In this document: piece by piece, positions 22,294 to 32,941 of the stretch | Position numbering within the stretch: position 1 is the stretch's first letter | How the letters are laid out: every line of letters begins with the position of its first letter | Assembly (NCBI GenBank): GCA_051656785.1 | Contig: JBOFJK010000002.1 | Span: 1 to 64,000, forward strand | Length of the DNA: 64,000 nucleotides | Direction of reading: 5' to 3' | Source: UBA710 sp051656785 | GTDB taxonomy: Bacteria; Bacillota_I; Bacilli_A; Mycoplasmatales; Metamycoplasmataceae | Notes under the pieces: model-generated | What the model saw: only the letters and a program-made list of their open reading frames with translations | Database searches by the model: none | Told to the model about the DNA's origin: nothing | Made by a program: the position numbers and the translations under genes

Positions 22294-22767
22294 ATGAATA
22301 GTAATAATAGAGGAATGTTGTTGGAAACAATAATAAATAAAACAATAAAATATTATGAAGATAAGGATATTGCATTAATTCACAAAAAAACCTTGAATAT
22401 TAAGTTTTCATCAATTGATGAGATGAGAAGAGTGAAAAATGGCATAGTTATTTCTAAAAGCACTGTTGATTACTATGGAATCTATAATGGTTCTTTCATT
22501 GCATTTGAAGCAAAATCTTCTAATGTAAATGTTATTCCAAAAAGTAATTTTAAAGATCATCAACATAATTATCTTTTGAGAATAAAAAAACATAAAGGTA
22601 ATGCTTTTTATATTTTTTTATTCAAACAAACTAATGAATTTTTTCTTGCAGATATTTCAATTGTTAATTATAGACAAAAAACTATAACTCTTGAATACAT
22701 TAGAAATAAAGCTATTTCACTTGAACTTCTATATCCTGGAGTTATAGATTTTATTAAGTATTTATAA
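22294..22767 (+). CDS. recU: Holliday junction resolvase RecU
   Basis: 157 residues. NRGMLLETIINKTIKYY, then STVDYYGIYNGSFIAFEAKSS, then HQHNYLLRIKKHKGNAF are the ordered RecU landmarks; the Asp of VDY and Glu-x-Lys of EAK form the PD-(D/E)xK site. The enzyme cuts four-way junctions in recombination. The start is taken at 22294 (MNSNNRG), downstream of a TATAAT; no clear ribosome-binding site is present. The N-terminus is shorter than in Bacillus RecU. Convergent with hup. Confidence 0.92.
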   Translation: MNSNNRGMLLETIINKTIKYYEDKDIALIHKKTLNIKFSSIDEMRRVKNGIVISKSTVDYYGIYNGSFIAFEAKSSNVNVIPKSNFKDHQHNYLLRIKKHKGNAFYIFLFKQTNEFFLADISIVNYRQKTITLEYIRNKAISLELLYPGVIDFIKYL

Positions 22768-22783
22768 TAATTTTATTAAAATT

Positions 22784-23053
22784 CTAGAAAGAATCTTTAA
22801 ATGGTTTTGCTGGAGCAAATTTAGGAACACTTTTAGCAGCAATATCAATTTTAGCACCAGTCGAAGGATTAATACCTATTCTTGCAGATTTATCAACTTT
22901 TTTAAAAGTACCAAAACCAGCTATTGAAATTTGATCACCCTTCTTTAATTGATTAATAACAACATTAACAAATGAGTTAATTGTTAGTTCAACATCTTTT
23001 TGCGATAAATCTGTGATATTAGATAATTCTTGAACCAGTTCTTTTTTATTCAT
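22784..23053 (-). CDS. hup: HU-family DNA-binding protein
   Basis: 89 residues, the typical HU length. The N-terminal MNKKELVQELS helix, the GFGTFKK turn and the arm region ARIGINPSTGAKIDI are family hallmarks; the arm carries the NP intercalating pair. Binds and bends DNA without strong sequence preference; the main nucleoid protein of mycoplasmas. A GAGGAGAAC ribosome-binding site precedes ATG 23053. Follows der with about 46 bases between. Confidence 0.96.
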   Translation of the reverse strand: MNKKELVQELSNITDLSQKDVELTINSFVNVVINQLKKGDQISIAGFGTFKKVDKSARIGINPSTGAKIDIAAKSVPKFAPAKPFKDSF

Positions 23054-23099
23054 ATTGTTCTCCTCTAAAAATTTTTCAATTGATGAAATTATAGCATAT

Positions 23100-24398
23100 T
23101 TAAGATTTATTTCTAAAAACTAAAGAAATAGGTGTCCCTTTAAAATCAAAATATTCTCTCATTTGATTTTCTATATATCTTTTATAAGTAAAATGAAGAT
23201 AATCTACATTATTTACAAACAGAATAAAGGTAGGTATTGAACCCTTTACTTGTTTAATATAATTGATACTAACTCTTTTCCCCTTAAGAGAAGGTGCGGG
23301 TTGCATTTGCTGCATTTCCATTATTACTTCATTTAGTATTGAAGTTTTAACCTGTCTTTCAATATTAATTTTAACTGTAGTAATTTCATTAAGTAATTTA
23401 TCTAATTTGTTACCTGTTAAAGCGGATATGAAAACAATGGGGGCTCATGGCATGAATTTAAATTCTTTTCTTATTTTTTTTTCAAATTCAACCATTGTAT
23501 GAGTTGTCTTTTTAACTAAATCTCATTTATTGATAACAATAATAATGGGTTTTTTCATTTCTATTGCATAACCTGCAATTCTAGCATCAAAATGAGAAAG
23601 TTCATTAGTTGCATCAATTACTAGTAAGGAAAGATTGCTTTCATCAAGTGAATTAAATGCTCTTCCTAAGGCATAATGGTCAATAGATTCAACGAGTTTT
23701 GATTTTCTATTAATCCCTGCTGTATCAATTATTTCAAATTCTTCTTTACCTATTACTAATTTTGAATTAATTGGGTCTCTAGTTGTTCCAGCAATTTCAG
23801 AAACAATTGCTCTATCTTCATTTAGTAACTTATTTAACAAACTACTTTTGCCTGCATTTGGTTTTCCAATAATTGATAATTTAAATAAATTGTTATCTTC
23901 ATCATCAGATTCATTGAATTCTTTAAAGACTGTTTCAAGTAGTTCACCAACTCCTTCACCATGTAAAGCAGAAATAGGTAAAATATTGTCAACTCCCAAT
24001 GTATAAAAAGAAGAATCAAATTCTTTGTTACCCTCCATTTTATTTGCAGCAATAATAATCTTCTTTCCACTTTTTCTAATTAAATTGATAACATAAAAAT
24101 CTTCCTTAGTTATATCAATTCTTCCATCTAGAACAAATATAACAATTGAAGCTTCTTCTATAGCAATCTGTGCTTGGATTCTTATATCTTCTAAAAATGG
24201 TTTTTTCTCAGCACTTATTCCACCAGTATCAATTATTGTAAAGTGTTTTCCTAGTCAATTTACTTTATGATATAGTCTATCTCTAGTAACGCCAGGTTCA
24301 TCATAAACAATAGAAGTCCTTTTTCCTATTATCTTGTTATATAGTGTACTTTTACCAACATTAGGTCTTCCAATTATTGCAACTAAATTTTTATTCAT
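23100..24398 (-). CDS. der: ribosome-associated GTPase Der (EngA)
   Basis: 432 residues with two tandem G domains, the Der hallmark. First G1 at GRPNVGKST (residues 10-18), second at GKPNAGKSS near 179; DTGG and DTAG switch II motifs; NKWD in the second domain and NKME in the first, where the usual D is M-E. A C-terminal KH-like domain follows. Needed for 50S subunit assembly. Starts at 24398, overlapping the end of cmk by eight bases, the common cmk-der order. Confidence 0.96.
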
Positions 24399-25059
24399 TA
24401 TCGGTTCTTTCTTGAACAAGCTTTAGAATTATTTGATTAACATTTTCAATGCTAATATTTGAAGTGTCAATTTCTATAGCATCTGGCATTTTAACTAAAG
24501 GATCAATAACGCGAGTAGCATCTGCTTCATCTCTCTTTTGAAGATTTTCACTTACACTTAATGCATCATATTTTGTATTATTTTCTTCAAGTTGATTGAT
24601 CCTTCTTTTTACTCTAACTTCTGGACAAGCTGTTAAAAATATTTTTAATTCAGCATCAGGAATTACAACACTACCAATATCTCTTCCTTCCATAACGACG
24701 CCCTTTTGCAAAGTATACTTTTGCTGTTTTAAAACACAAAATTTCCTAACATCCTTATATGAAGCAACTAGAGAAGCAGAAACAGAAACATCATCACTTC
24801 TTAAGAAGGGAGTTATATTTTCATTATTTAATATAGCTTGTTCTTTAGGAAGAAGTTCTAAATTTATATTTACTAAATTTTTAACAACATCTTTTTCATT
24901 TTTTATATCGATATTGTTTTTTAAACAAAAGTAAGAAATTGTTCTATACATTAAACCAGTGTTAATAAAAAGATAATGTAATTCTTCTGCAATTCTTTTG
25001 GCAATTGTACTTTTCCCAACACCAGATGGCCCATCAATAGCTATATTAATTTTTCTCAT
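24391..25059 (-). CDS. cmk: cytidylate kinase
   Basis: 222 residues. IAIDGPSGVGKSTIAKRIA is the P-loop at residues 6-24; MEGRDIGSVVIPDAELKIFLTA carries the CMP-binding GRDIG motif; the LID region has RRINQLEE and KRDEADATR. Phosphorylates CMP and dCMP. The stop overlaps the der start. Upstream, three bases separate it from the 134-residue unknown gene, so dnaJ, that gene, cmk and der look like one operon. Confidence 0.96.
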   Translation of the reverse strand: MRKINIAIDGPSGVGKSTIAKRIAEELHYLFINTGLMYRTISYFCLKNNIDIKNEKDVVKNLVNINLELLPKEQAILNNENITPFLRSDDVSVSASLVASYKDVRKFCVLKQQKYTLQKGVVMEGRDIGSVVIPDAELKIFLTACPEVRVKRRINQLEENNTKYDALSVSENLQKRDEADATRVIDPLVKMPDAIEIDTSNISIENVNQIILKLVQERTDNE

Positions 25060-25062
25060 AAC

Positions 25063-25467
25063 TTACTTACCTAAATCTATCTTAGTGACTTTCATGTTAC
25101 TAAATTCATCACTATTGGCTTGTTCAACAGCAAAATATTTTTTGATAAATTTATCATACTTATTGCAATTATAATTTTTTTCTCCAGATTTCTTGACACT
25201 TCTTTTTTCTATATTATTTATATTTTCTAAATTCTTGTTTATTTCATCTATTCTTAATTGTGTTTTTATATCAACTGAATCTATTCTAGAGTGAAAGTTG
25301 TTCTTTGCATTCAAAAAATCAATATTATGAAATATTGTTGAAAGTTTTTTATATTGTTTATTGAAGTCTTTATTTGAATGAATTAGTGATTCTCTAATAT
25401 TTTGATTTTCTAATATTTCTTCTCGATATTTCATTCATTTTTTTACTCTAGTTTCTTGATTTTCCAT
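25063..25467 (-). CDS. hypothetical charged protein between dnaJ and cmk
   Basis: 134 residues, very rich in Lys, Asn, Asp and Glu, with a helical, coiled-coil-like middle (IDEINKNLENINNIEKRS). No membrane segment or known motif is visible. One TGA Trp near residue 12. The start at 25467 lies 11 bases after the dnaJ stop, with no clear ribosome-binding site, consistent with translation coupled to dnaJ. Function unknown. Confidence 0.6.
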
Positions 25468-25478
25468 AATTTTAATAA

Positions 25479-26591
25479 CTATTTTCTCACTTTTGAAACT
25501 CATTCATCATGAAGTTTGTTTTTATAGTTTTTTAAAATCTTAGATATTTCATTACAATCTTTGTCTTTTAATTTAGGAACATATATCATGATGTTTAATT
25601 TTAAATCACCAAATTGACCAGTTTCAAGATTTTTGAAACCTCTTTTTTTAATATTAACAATTGTTCCAGATTTAATATCATTCTTTAATGAAATTTCTTC
25701 AATACCATAAGGTGTAGGTACTTTTAATTTTTCTTCATTAATTATGCTGAAAAATGAAATAGGAAAATCTAACAAGATGTCATCACCAGATCTTTTATAA
25801 TAAGGATGATTTTTAATAGTAACAACTAAAATTAAATCACCTGATTCACCACCATTTTTTCCAGGACCTCCATATCCTTTAATTAGTAATGTTTGCCCTT
25901 CCCTAATTCCACCAGGTATCATGATATTTGGAGTGCTAATTGTTTTTAAAATTCCATTACCATGACATTCTATACATTTCTTTGTAATCACTTTTCCTAC
26001 ACCATGACATATTCTACATTGGATTTGCTCAACCATCGCACCGAAAGGGGTCGGGATTCTTCTTGTTTGTTCTCCAGTACCTTTACATGTTTCGCAATTT
26101 TTTATATCCATTTTGGAAAATGCACCTGTTCCTTCACATTTAGTACATGTATCATACTTTGTTAATTTTTCGGAAAACTCTTTACCTAAAACGGATTCTA
26201 AAAAAGTAATTTCAATTTTAGCTTGAAGATTTGAACCTTTCATCTCAGAATTTCTATTTCTCTTTTGCTTAGAATGTCCGCCACCAAAAGGATTAAATGC
26301 ATTAAAAATGTCATTAAAAATGTCTCCAAACCCAGATTGGGCAAAACCACTTGATGCACCTTCATTAAATGCATGTTCCCCATAACCAAAAGTATCATAT
26401 CTTTGTCTTCTATCTGGATCAGACAAACATTCATGGGCTTCATTTATTTCTTTAAATTTTTCTTCTGCATCTTTTGAAGAATTTTTATCAGGATGGTATT
26501 TCATTGCTAATTGTCTATAAGCTTTTTTAATTTCTTTAGCATCAGCATTCTTAGGAATACCTAATATTTCATAATAATCTCTTTTACTCAT
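25479..26591 (-). CDS. dnaJ: chaperone protein DnaJ
   Basis: 370 residues. J domain at 1-70 with the HPD tripeptide in MKYHPDKN; Gly/Phe-rich linker with NPFGGGH; four CxxCxGxG zinc repeats near 140-205 (CTKCEGTG, CETCKGTG, CRICHGVG, CIECHGNG); then the client-binding C-terminal domains. Stimulates DnaK ATPase. The last codons need TGA read as Trp to reach the TAG at 25479. It lies next to the Q/N-rich repeat protein upstream and heads the cmk-der operon. Confidence 0.97.
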
Positions 26592-26629
26592 AAAATTAAT
26601 ATTACCACAATAAAAAAAATTTTTAATTA

Positions 26630-27517
26630 TTATAAATTGTCTAGAGCTTTATTAACTAAATCTCTCTTTTTAACTAAGAATTCTTCATCTGAAATTAAAC
26701 CACTTGTATGCATTCTTTGCAACTCATTTAACTTAAATTCTATTTGACTTCTCGAAGTATTATTTAAATCAACTAAATTAGTATTTCTATTGAAATCAAA
26801 TTCATATGTGTTCATTGAAGGGTCAAAAAAAGGATTACTATTTTGAAGTAAATTTGGATTTATCATATTCATTTGTTGAACTTGTGGGATAAATTCTCCT
26901 GTGTTAATATTTAACATTCCTGTACTCATTTGTGGCATTTGAGAAGGAGTGGGTATAAATTCTCCTGTGTTAATATTTAACATTCCTGTACTCATTTGTG
27001 GCATTTGAGAAGGAGTGGGTATAAATTCTCCTGTATTTATGTTCAACATTCCTGTGTTCATTTGATTAAAATTAGGGATATTTTGTTGAAATATTGGTTG
27101 GTTATTAGGTTTATTAACAATATTCATTCTATTATTGTTCATATTTAACATTCCTGTACTCATTTGATTTGGGTTAATAACTTGCTGAGGAAACATATTT
27201 TGAGGTCTTTGATTGTTATTTTGTAAACTAGGCATCATTGAATTAAAATTATTATTAATTGAAGCTCTATTAATTCCATTATTTTGGTTGTTATTCACTG
27301 GTATATGGTTGTTCATTTGAGGTACAATTGGTCTACTAATAGACATTTGTCTTGAACCATTTATTTGTGGTCCAATAGGTCTTTGGCCATTTATTTGTTG
27401 TCCATTAATTGGTCTTGGACTATTCATTTGTTGTTCATTAACCTGTTTAGGACTATTCATTTGTGGATTAGAATTACTAATCAATTGTTTTTCTCTACTT
27501 CTCAAAAATTTTGACAT
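26630..27517 (-). CDS. Q/N-rich repeat protein with C-terminal SHOCT-like domain
   Basis: 295 residues. Residues 1-220 are low complexity, built mostly of Asn, Gln, Met, Pro and Ser; a 22-residue unit with TGMLNINTGEFIPTPSQMPQ occurs nearly perfectly in tandem, and shorter TGMLN copies flank it. The last ~35 residues (LNELQRMHTSGLISDEEFLVKKRDLV) match the SHOCT pattern, a short domain often found at the C-terminus of membrane or oligomeric proteins. No Trp, no Cys, no signal peptide. ATG 27517 sits eight bases after AGGG; ATG 27523 is too close to it. The composition is prion-like. Function unknown. Confidence 0.75.
   Translation of the reverse strand: MSKFLRSREKQLISNSNPQMNSPKQVNEQQMNSPRPINGQQINGQRPIGPQINGSRQMSISRPIVPQMNNHIPVNNNQNNGINRASINNNFNSMMPSLQNNNQRPQNMFPQQVINPNQMSTGMLNMNNNRMNIVNKPNNQPIFQQNIPNFNQMNTGMLNINTGEFIPTPSQMPQMSTGMLNINTGEFIPTPSQMPQMSTGMLNINTGEFIPQVQQMNMINPNLLQNSNPFFDPSMNTYEFDFNRNTNLVDLNNTSRSQIEFKLNELQRMHTSGLISDEEFLVKKRDLVNKALDNL
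26889..27086. repeat. tandem 66-bp coding repeat
   Basis: A 66-bp unit begins at 26889, 26955 and 27021. The first two copies are identical; the third diverges in its second half. A partial fourth copy lies near 27139. The unit encodes 22 residues in frame, so copy-number change would not break the gene. Confidence 0.9.
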
Positions 27518-27698
27518 ATACATTTCCCTATCTTTAACTTTAAATTAAGTTTTTAAATATATTATAATACCTTTGTATGAATAATTCAAATAATATTATT
27601 TAATCTTAGTTAGTAATTATAATACTTTTAATTTATAATTTTTTAATATAATTTTAATTTCTAAATATAATTTCAAAAGAAACAATACATTATTAAAT

Positions 27699-27773
27699 GC
27701 CGTTTTAGCTCAGGGGCAGAGCACTTCCATGGTAAGGAAGGGGTCACAAGTTCAATTCTTGTAAGCGGCACCA
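27699..27773 (+). tRNA. tRNA-Thr (GGU)
   Basis: 75 nt with encoded CCA. Acceptor GCCGTTT pairs with AAGCGGC; the anticodon stem CTTCC/GGAAG encloses ATGGTAA, giving anticodon GGT; the T arm has GTTCAAT. D loop contains GGGG. Confidence 0.95.
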
Positions 27774-27852
27774 TTTGGCAAAAGTCATCAATCAAAATAT
27801 TTATTTAATTAAAAATTAAAACAAATATTTCATTGATATAATTAAATTCTAT

Positions 27853-28167
27853 ATGATTGGAATAGATATTACATCAATCGAAAGATTTAAAAACAAAGAT
27901 GAAAAATTTGCAAAAAGAATCCTTTCTAAGGACGAATTCATTGATTGAAGGAATGTAGAATATAAGGATGTGTTTTTAGCAACAAGATGAGCAATAAAAG
28001 AAGCTATTTTCAAAAGTGATAACAAATATTCAAACTTTAGTAAAGTAAATGTCCAAAAGATTAATAATAAATATTACTTTAAATCTTTTGGAATAAGCAC
28101 ATCAAGAGAGAATGACTACATTATAGCAATTGCTATTAAAAATAAGGATGAGGAAAATGAGTTTTAA
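27853..28167 (+). CDS. acpS: holo-[acyl-carrier-protein] synthase
   Basis: 104 residues. MIGIDITSIERF holds the metal-binding Asp and RWAIKEAIFK the catalytic WAxKEA element with Glu and Lys. Transfers phosphopantetheine from CoA to acyl carrier protein. Two TGA Trp codons. No strong ribosome-binding site; a short AT-rich leader follows the tRNA gene. Overlaps the next gene, plsC, by 11 bases. Confidence 0.9.
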
Positions 28168-29149
28168 TTGAAAAGCAGTGATAAAAAAACCACTATGAGA
28201 TCAACGTGCTAGAAAATGTGGAAGACTCTTAAAGAAAATGAAAGATGACCCTGAAAGATTTTCTTTGCAATGAAGAAATGATTTAGTATCAAAATATGTT
28301 TCAAAAATGCTTGATGATTTTAATGTTAAATTGAAAGTTATTGGTTTAGAAAATTTATCAAATACTGGCCCAGCAATTTTGATTGGTAATCATCAAGATT
28401 ATTGTGATGCATTCATTATGATAAAAGCATTACAAAAAACAACTGAAGAAAAAGATGAACAAAATAAAATTGCTACATTTTTAGCTAAAGAAGAATTAAA
28501 ATATAACAACCTTACAAGATATCCTCTTGAATTAATTAATGTTTTTTTTCTAGAAAGAGATAATTTAAGAAAATCACTTGAGACTTATAAAGAATTTGGA
28601 AAATTTGTAAAAACAAACAAAACATATGGGATTATATTTCCGGAAGGAACTAGAAATAGAAATGGTACTATTGATGAATTTAAACCGGGTGCTTTCAAAG
28701 TCGCCCAAAAAGAATTAATACCCATTATCCCATTTACAATAAATAATTCTGTTGGTGGTGTTGATTGGAAAAGAACAGTTACATTGAAAATTGAAATTAT
28801 TTTTCATAAAAAAATTCCTGCAACTTCTTTTATTAATCAATCATCAAATGCACTTGCTGATAGAGTTCAAAAAATTGTTGAGGCCAGCTTTATACCTCCA
28901 CAATTTGCTCACAAAGAAATAAGTGAAATTTCAAAAATTAAAGCTGCCAAAAAGGAAGCTAAATATTATAAGACTAAGCAAAAACAAATAGATAAAGAGA
29001 ACAATCAAAAATTGAAAATTGAGAAGCAAGAAAATAAAATAAAAGAACAGGATGAATTAGAAACAAAAAAATTTATTGAATCGGAAAATAAAAAGAAACA
29101 AAAAAAAGAATCTAAGAATAAGGATTGAAAATGAAAAAACAAGAAATAA
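28157..29149 (+). CDS. plsC: 1-acyl-sn-glycerol-3-phosphate acyltransferase
   Basis: 330 residues. GNHQDYCDAF is the H-x4-D catalytic motif; FPEGTRNRNGTIDEFKPGAF is the glycerol-phosphate binding EGTR block. Adds the second acyl chain to make phosphatidic acid. Residues from about 250 on form a highly charged Lys/Glu/Gln coiled-coil-like tail, longer than in most PlsC. The start ATG 28157 lies inside acpS behind a GAGGAAA site. The last codons contain two TGA Trp and overlap scpA by 19 bases. Confidence 0.88.
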
Positions 29150-29898
29150 TATCTTCAAAAGATTCGTTATTAGATCATAATTTTTCATTAGATAATTTCA
29201 ATGGTCCTTTAGACTTACTTTTAACTCTTGTAAAGAAAAAGAATATAAGTATTTTTGAAGTTGATTTAGTTGATTTGGCAACACAATATTTAGCAATAAT
29301 TTCTGAGATAACAAAAAAAAATATTGATATTGCTAGTGAGTACTTAGTAATCGCGGCTGATCTAATATATATTAAGTCAAAATTAATTTTAGAAGATAAA
29401 GAAGCTGAATTAGAAGTTGAAGAAGATAAATTAAAGTTTTTAAGATTACTTGCAGAATATGAGGAATTTAAAAACCTTTCAATCAAACTTAGGGAACAAG
29501 AAGAGAAGCGTAATGAGATATTTATTAAAGAAGTTTCAAATACAACTCATTTTATAAAAGAAATTGATGAAGCAGCATTAGATGGTTATGGCACTTCTAT
29601 TAAATTAATTACAATTCTAAGAAAAATGTTTGAGAGAACACAAGCTGATAAATTAAGAAAAATTAAGTTTGAAACATTTAATTTATCTCCTTCTGAAAGA
29701 AAAAAAGAAATCAGAAAATTAATTGACAGCAATGGAAACAATGATATAACATTTGAGTTGTTGTTCTCTGTTCCAACAATCAATCATTTTGTAATTACAT
29801 TGATAGCAATTCTAGATATGTCTAGGAAAGAAGAATTAATTCTAGAACAAGTAGATCAATTTGAAGAAATAAAAATATACAAAGGAGAAATGTACTAA
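29131..29898 (+). CDS. scpA: segregation and condensation protein A
   Basis: 255 residues. The N-terminal element FNGPLDLLLTLVKKKNISIFEVDLV and the helical SEYLVIAADLIYIKSKLIL are the ScpA kleisin signature. Binds SMC heads with ScpB to compact chromosomes. ATG 29131 is preferred over an in-frame TTG at 29125. The stop overlaps the scpB ATG. Confidence 0.95.
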   Translation: MKKQEIISSKDSLLDHNFSLDNFNGPLDLLLTLVKKKNISIFEVDLVDLATQYLAIISEITKKNIDIASEYLVIAADLIYIKSKLILEDKEAELEVEEDKLKFLRLLAEYEEFKNLSIKLREQEEKRNEIFIKEVSNTTHFIKEIDEAALDGYGTSIKLITILRKMFERTQADKLRKIKFETFNLSPSERKKEIRKLIDSNGNNDITFELLFSVPTINHFVITLIAILDMSRKEELILEQVDQFEEIKIYKGEMY

Positions 29899-30476
29899 TG
29901 ACATCAAGAGAGAAAGTAATTGAATCACTATTATATGTAAAAGGTGATCAAGGTATAAGTAATGAGGATATTAAGCAAGTGTTCACTTTAGAAACAATTG
30001 CTACTAGTAAAGAAATGATGAAAAAATTCATTGAAAAATTTAACAATGGAAGTAGAGGTACAATGGTTGAAGAATTTAACGGTATTTATAAACTAGTTAC
30101 CATTCCTGAGTCGAAGGAATTTATTTCTGAATTAGTTACAGGTGAACAAAAGAGGAAACTTTCTGATTCAGCAATTGAAACTGTTGGAATAATTGCATAT
30201 AAAGCTCCAATCACTAAATCCTCAATAAATGACATTAGAGGAAAAAATTCCGACCATATAGTTAGTGCTTTATTGCTAAAGGGTTTGATTGAAGAAGTTG
30301 GTATTTCCAAATCTCCCGGAACTCCTATTCTTTATGGTGTTACTGATAAATTTTATGACTATTTTAGAATAAAATCATTAAATCAATTGCCAAGAATTTC
30401 TGAATTCAATAATATCGATTTTGATGTCGATGAAGACAATGAAATTGATTTATATTCTTCGCAAAGAGATGAATAA
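29898..30476 (+). CDS. scpB: segregation and condensation protein B
   Basis: 192 residues with two winged-helix domains. IESLLYVKGDQGISNEDIKQ and the second-domain ETVGIIAYKAPITKSSINDIRG are typical of ScpB. A dimer that stabilises the SMC-ScpA complex. Directly coupled to scpA by TAATG and immediately followed by the pseudouridine synthase ATG. Confidence 0.95.
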   Translation: MTSREKVIESLLYVKGDQGISNEDIKQVFTLETIATSKEMMKKFIEKFNNGSRGTMVEEFNGIYKLVTIPESKEFISELVTGEQKRKLSDSAIETVGIIAYKAPITKSSINDIRGKNSDHIVSALLLKGLIEEVGISKSPGTPILYGVTDKFYDYFRIKSLNQLPRISEFNNIDFDVDEDNEIDLYSSQRDE

Positions 30477-31319
30477 ATGAATCTAATAAAATTAAAAGCT
30501 ACTAAAAATGATGAGGGCAGAACATGTTTTAAATATGTGATAAAGGTTCTGGATAATGTGCCTATTTCAAGAATTGAAAAACTTTTTAGAAAAAAGGACA
30601 TTAAAATTAATGATTTACGTATTTCAAGTAAGGATTACATAATTAAAGAGGATGATAGAATTTGAATCTATGGTTTAGATGAAAGTTACAAAGAGAATGA
30701 ATTAATTGAACAAATAATAACATTTGAGAAGATTTTTGAAGATGATAATATATTAGTGATAAACAAACCAATAAACATTGCTGTACATGGTGAACCTAAT
30801 TGTTTGGATCTACAAGTTCTTTCATTTTTGGGTTATCAAAAAATTGATTCTTTTAAACCATCACATATTGGCCGTCTTGATAAATCAACTTCAGGATTAA
30901 TTATTTATGCAAAGAATTATTCTACTCTTGTTCAAATGAATAAAAAGACAAATAACTTTGAAAAATATTATGTTATGAAATCTGATTTTCCTTTTGAGAA
31001 GCAACATTTTATTTTCTATGCAAATTATGATAAGAAAAATAAGAGATATAAATTAACTAATGAATTACCAGGCGAAAAAATGGAGACCCTTTTTTTTACA
31101 CAAGGTAATTGTAAATATGCAAGAATAATAACTGGTAAAAAACATCAAATTAGAATTACTCTACAACACTTAGGTTATCCCATTAAAGGTGATAGAAGAT
31201 ATGGTGGAGATTATGGTAAAAGAGTTTTTCTGCACTCAAACAAAATTGTTTTCCATAATTTAGATAATGGTCTAGAATATTTAAATGGTACAATGTTTGT
31301 TTCACAACCAAAATGATAG
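30477..31319 (+). CDS. RluC/RluD-family pseudouridine synthase
   Basis: 280 residues. An S4 RNA-binding domain (ISRIEKLFRKKDIKIND) precedes the catalytic domain, where HIGRLDKSTSGLIIYAKN carries the catalytic Asp; KKHQIRITLQHLGYPIKGDRRYGG is the family's last conserved block. Converts specific uridines in 23S rRNA to pseudouridine; which ones cannot be told (RluC, RluD or RluB-like assignments overlap in mycoplasmas). Starts immediately after the scpB stop. The final residue is a TGA Trp before TAG. Confidence 0.9.
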
Positions 31320-31343
31320 TATTATTATTGATAAGGAGTTTTA

Positions 31344-31625
31344 GTGGATAAAGAAAAATTTATTTTAATGACCAAAAAAATATTGATTGACATTGATGAA
31401 AATGTTTTAAACTCTCTTCAAGAAGAATTTTACTTTATTCAAGAAAACATGGATAGTATCAAAAATATTAATATTGATGGTGTCGAACCTATGGCTAGAA
31501 TTTCAAAACCAATAACTTTTTTAAGAGAAGATATTGAAGGACCATCATTAGATAAAGATAAATTATTATCTAATTCTGCTAATCATAATGATGATTATGT
31601 AATTATGAAAAGGATTTTGAAATAA
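31344..31625 (+). CDS. gatC: Asp/Glu-tRNA amidotransferase subunit C
   Basis: 93 residues. GTG start behind AAGGAG. ILIDIDENVLNSLQEEF and DGVEPMARISKPITFLRED are the GatC pattern (V-x-P-M/L...LRED). A small belt subunit that wraps GatA and GatB. The stop overlaps gatA. Confidence 0.92.
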   Translation: MDKEKFILMTKKILIDIDENVLNSLQEEFYFIQENMDSIKNINIDGVEPMARISKPITFLREDIEGPSLDKDKLLSNSANHNDDYVIMKRILK

Positions 31626-32941
31626 TGATTATAAATAAGGGAAATTTTGAAAAAGCTTGCACTGAATTATTGAATGATAAAAATAATGCTGTTATTGAAG
31701 TATATAAAACAAAAAATGATAAAATTGGTTCTCTGTCTGATACAATTTTTACTTTGAAAGATGTTTTTGCAACAAAAGATTGAACTACAACATCATCTTC
31801 AAATATTTTGCTAGGATTTAAGCCTTATTACAATGCAACTCCATTTCAAAAATTGATTGATGCAGGAGCAACAGTAGTAGCGAAAGTGTTTTGTGATGAA
31901 TTAGCAATGGCAGGAACAGGGACTTATTCTAGGTCAGGAATAATAACTAATCCTCTAGATCATAATAGATTAGTGGGAGGCTCATCTTCTGGTTCAGCTG
32001 CAACATTAACAAATAATATTGGTTTCGCATTAGGATCAGATACTGGTGATTCAGTTAGATTACCGGCCTCATTCATAGGTAAGGTTGGTTTTAAACCTTC
32101 ATATGGTGCCGTTTCCCGTTGAGGTTTATTTGCCTATGCTTCTAGCCTAGATACAGTAAGTTGATTCACCCACAATGTTAATGATTCTTTTGAAGTCGCC
32201 AAAGTGCTTTATGGTTATGATGAAAAAGATTTAACATCTATTGATTTAAAATTAAATGATCTTTCTTTAGAAAAACCAAATGTTGTTTCTTATTTGGATT
32301 GTTTTGAATATCTAAATGAAAATATTGCAAATGAATATCATGAATTAATTAAAAAATTAAAAGATAATGGAATAGAAGTTAAGAAAGTGAGTTTAAATCT
32401 TAATTTATTGAATGCTATTAAGCCTGTCTATGATATTATTTCTTTTTCAGAAGCATCCTCTAATTTATCAAATTTAACTGGTGTAAATTTTGGACAAAGA
32501 GTTGAAGGAGAAAATTGAAAAGAAACATTTTCAAAAACTAGATCAAATGGTTTTGGATTTATGGTTCAAAGAAGATTGAGTTTAGGTTCTTTCTATCTTG
32601 AAAAAGATAACCAAGAAAAATTATTTATAAGATCTCAAAAAATTAGAAGATTGATTAATGATTGATTTACAAATATTCATAATGATTCTGATATTTTAAT
32701 ATATCCTTCTTCTCCAGAGATTGCCCCATTAATTAAAGATTTAGGTAAAAAACCACAGAATTTCATGCATTGAATTTTAGCCAATTCAAATCTAATTGGG
32801 AATCCTTCAATTTCTCTTAAATTAGGTGAATATCAAAAGATGCCTTTCAATATCTCAATTGATTCTAAAATATATAGTGACCAAAAACTATTTTCACATT
32901 CTTTATATATAGAAAAGATGATAAAAAAGGAGAAAAAATAA
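31625..32941 (+). CDS. gatA: Asp/Glu-tRNA amidotransferase subunit A
   Basis: 438 residues, about 40 shorter than usual, mainly at the N-terminus. Amidase-signature residues: Lys in TLKDVFA, the VGGSSSGSAATL glycine/serine loop, and the catalytic Ser in GSDTGDSVRLPASF, where the canonical GGS is GDS. Releases ammonia from glutamine for GatB, giving Gln-tRNA (and perhaps Asn-tRNA). Several TGA Trp codons. Coupled on both sides by TAATG junctions. Confidence 0.95.

Noticed and set aside
23834..24070. A 78-residue frame antiparallel/shifted within der
   Set aside because: It is an out-of-frame shadow of der, which has complete G-domain motifs across the same bases.
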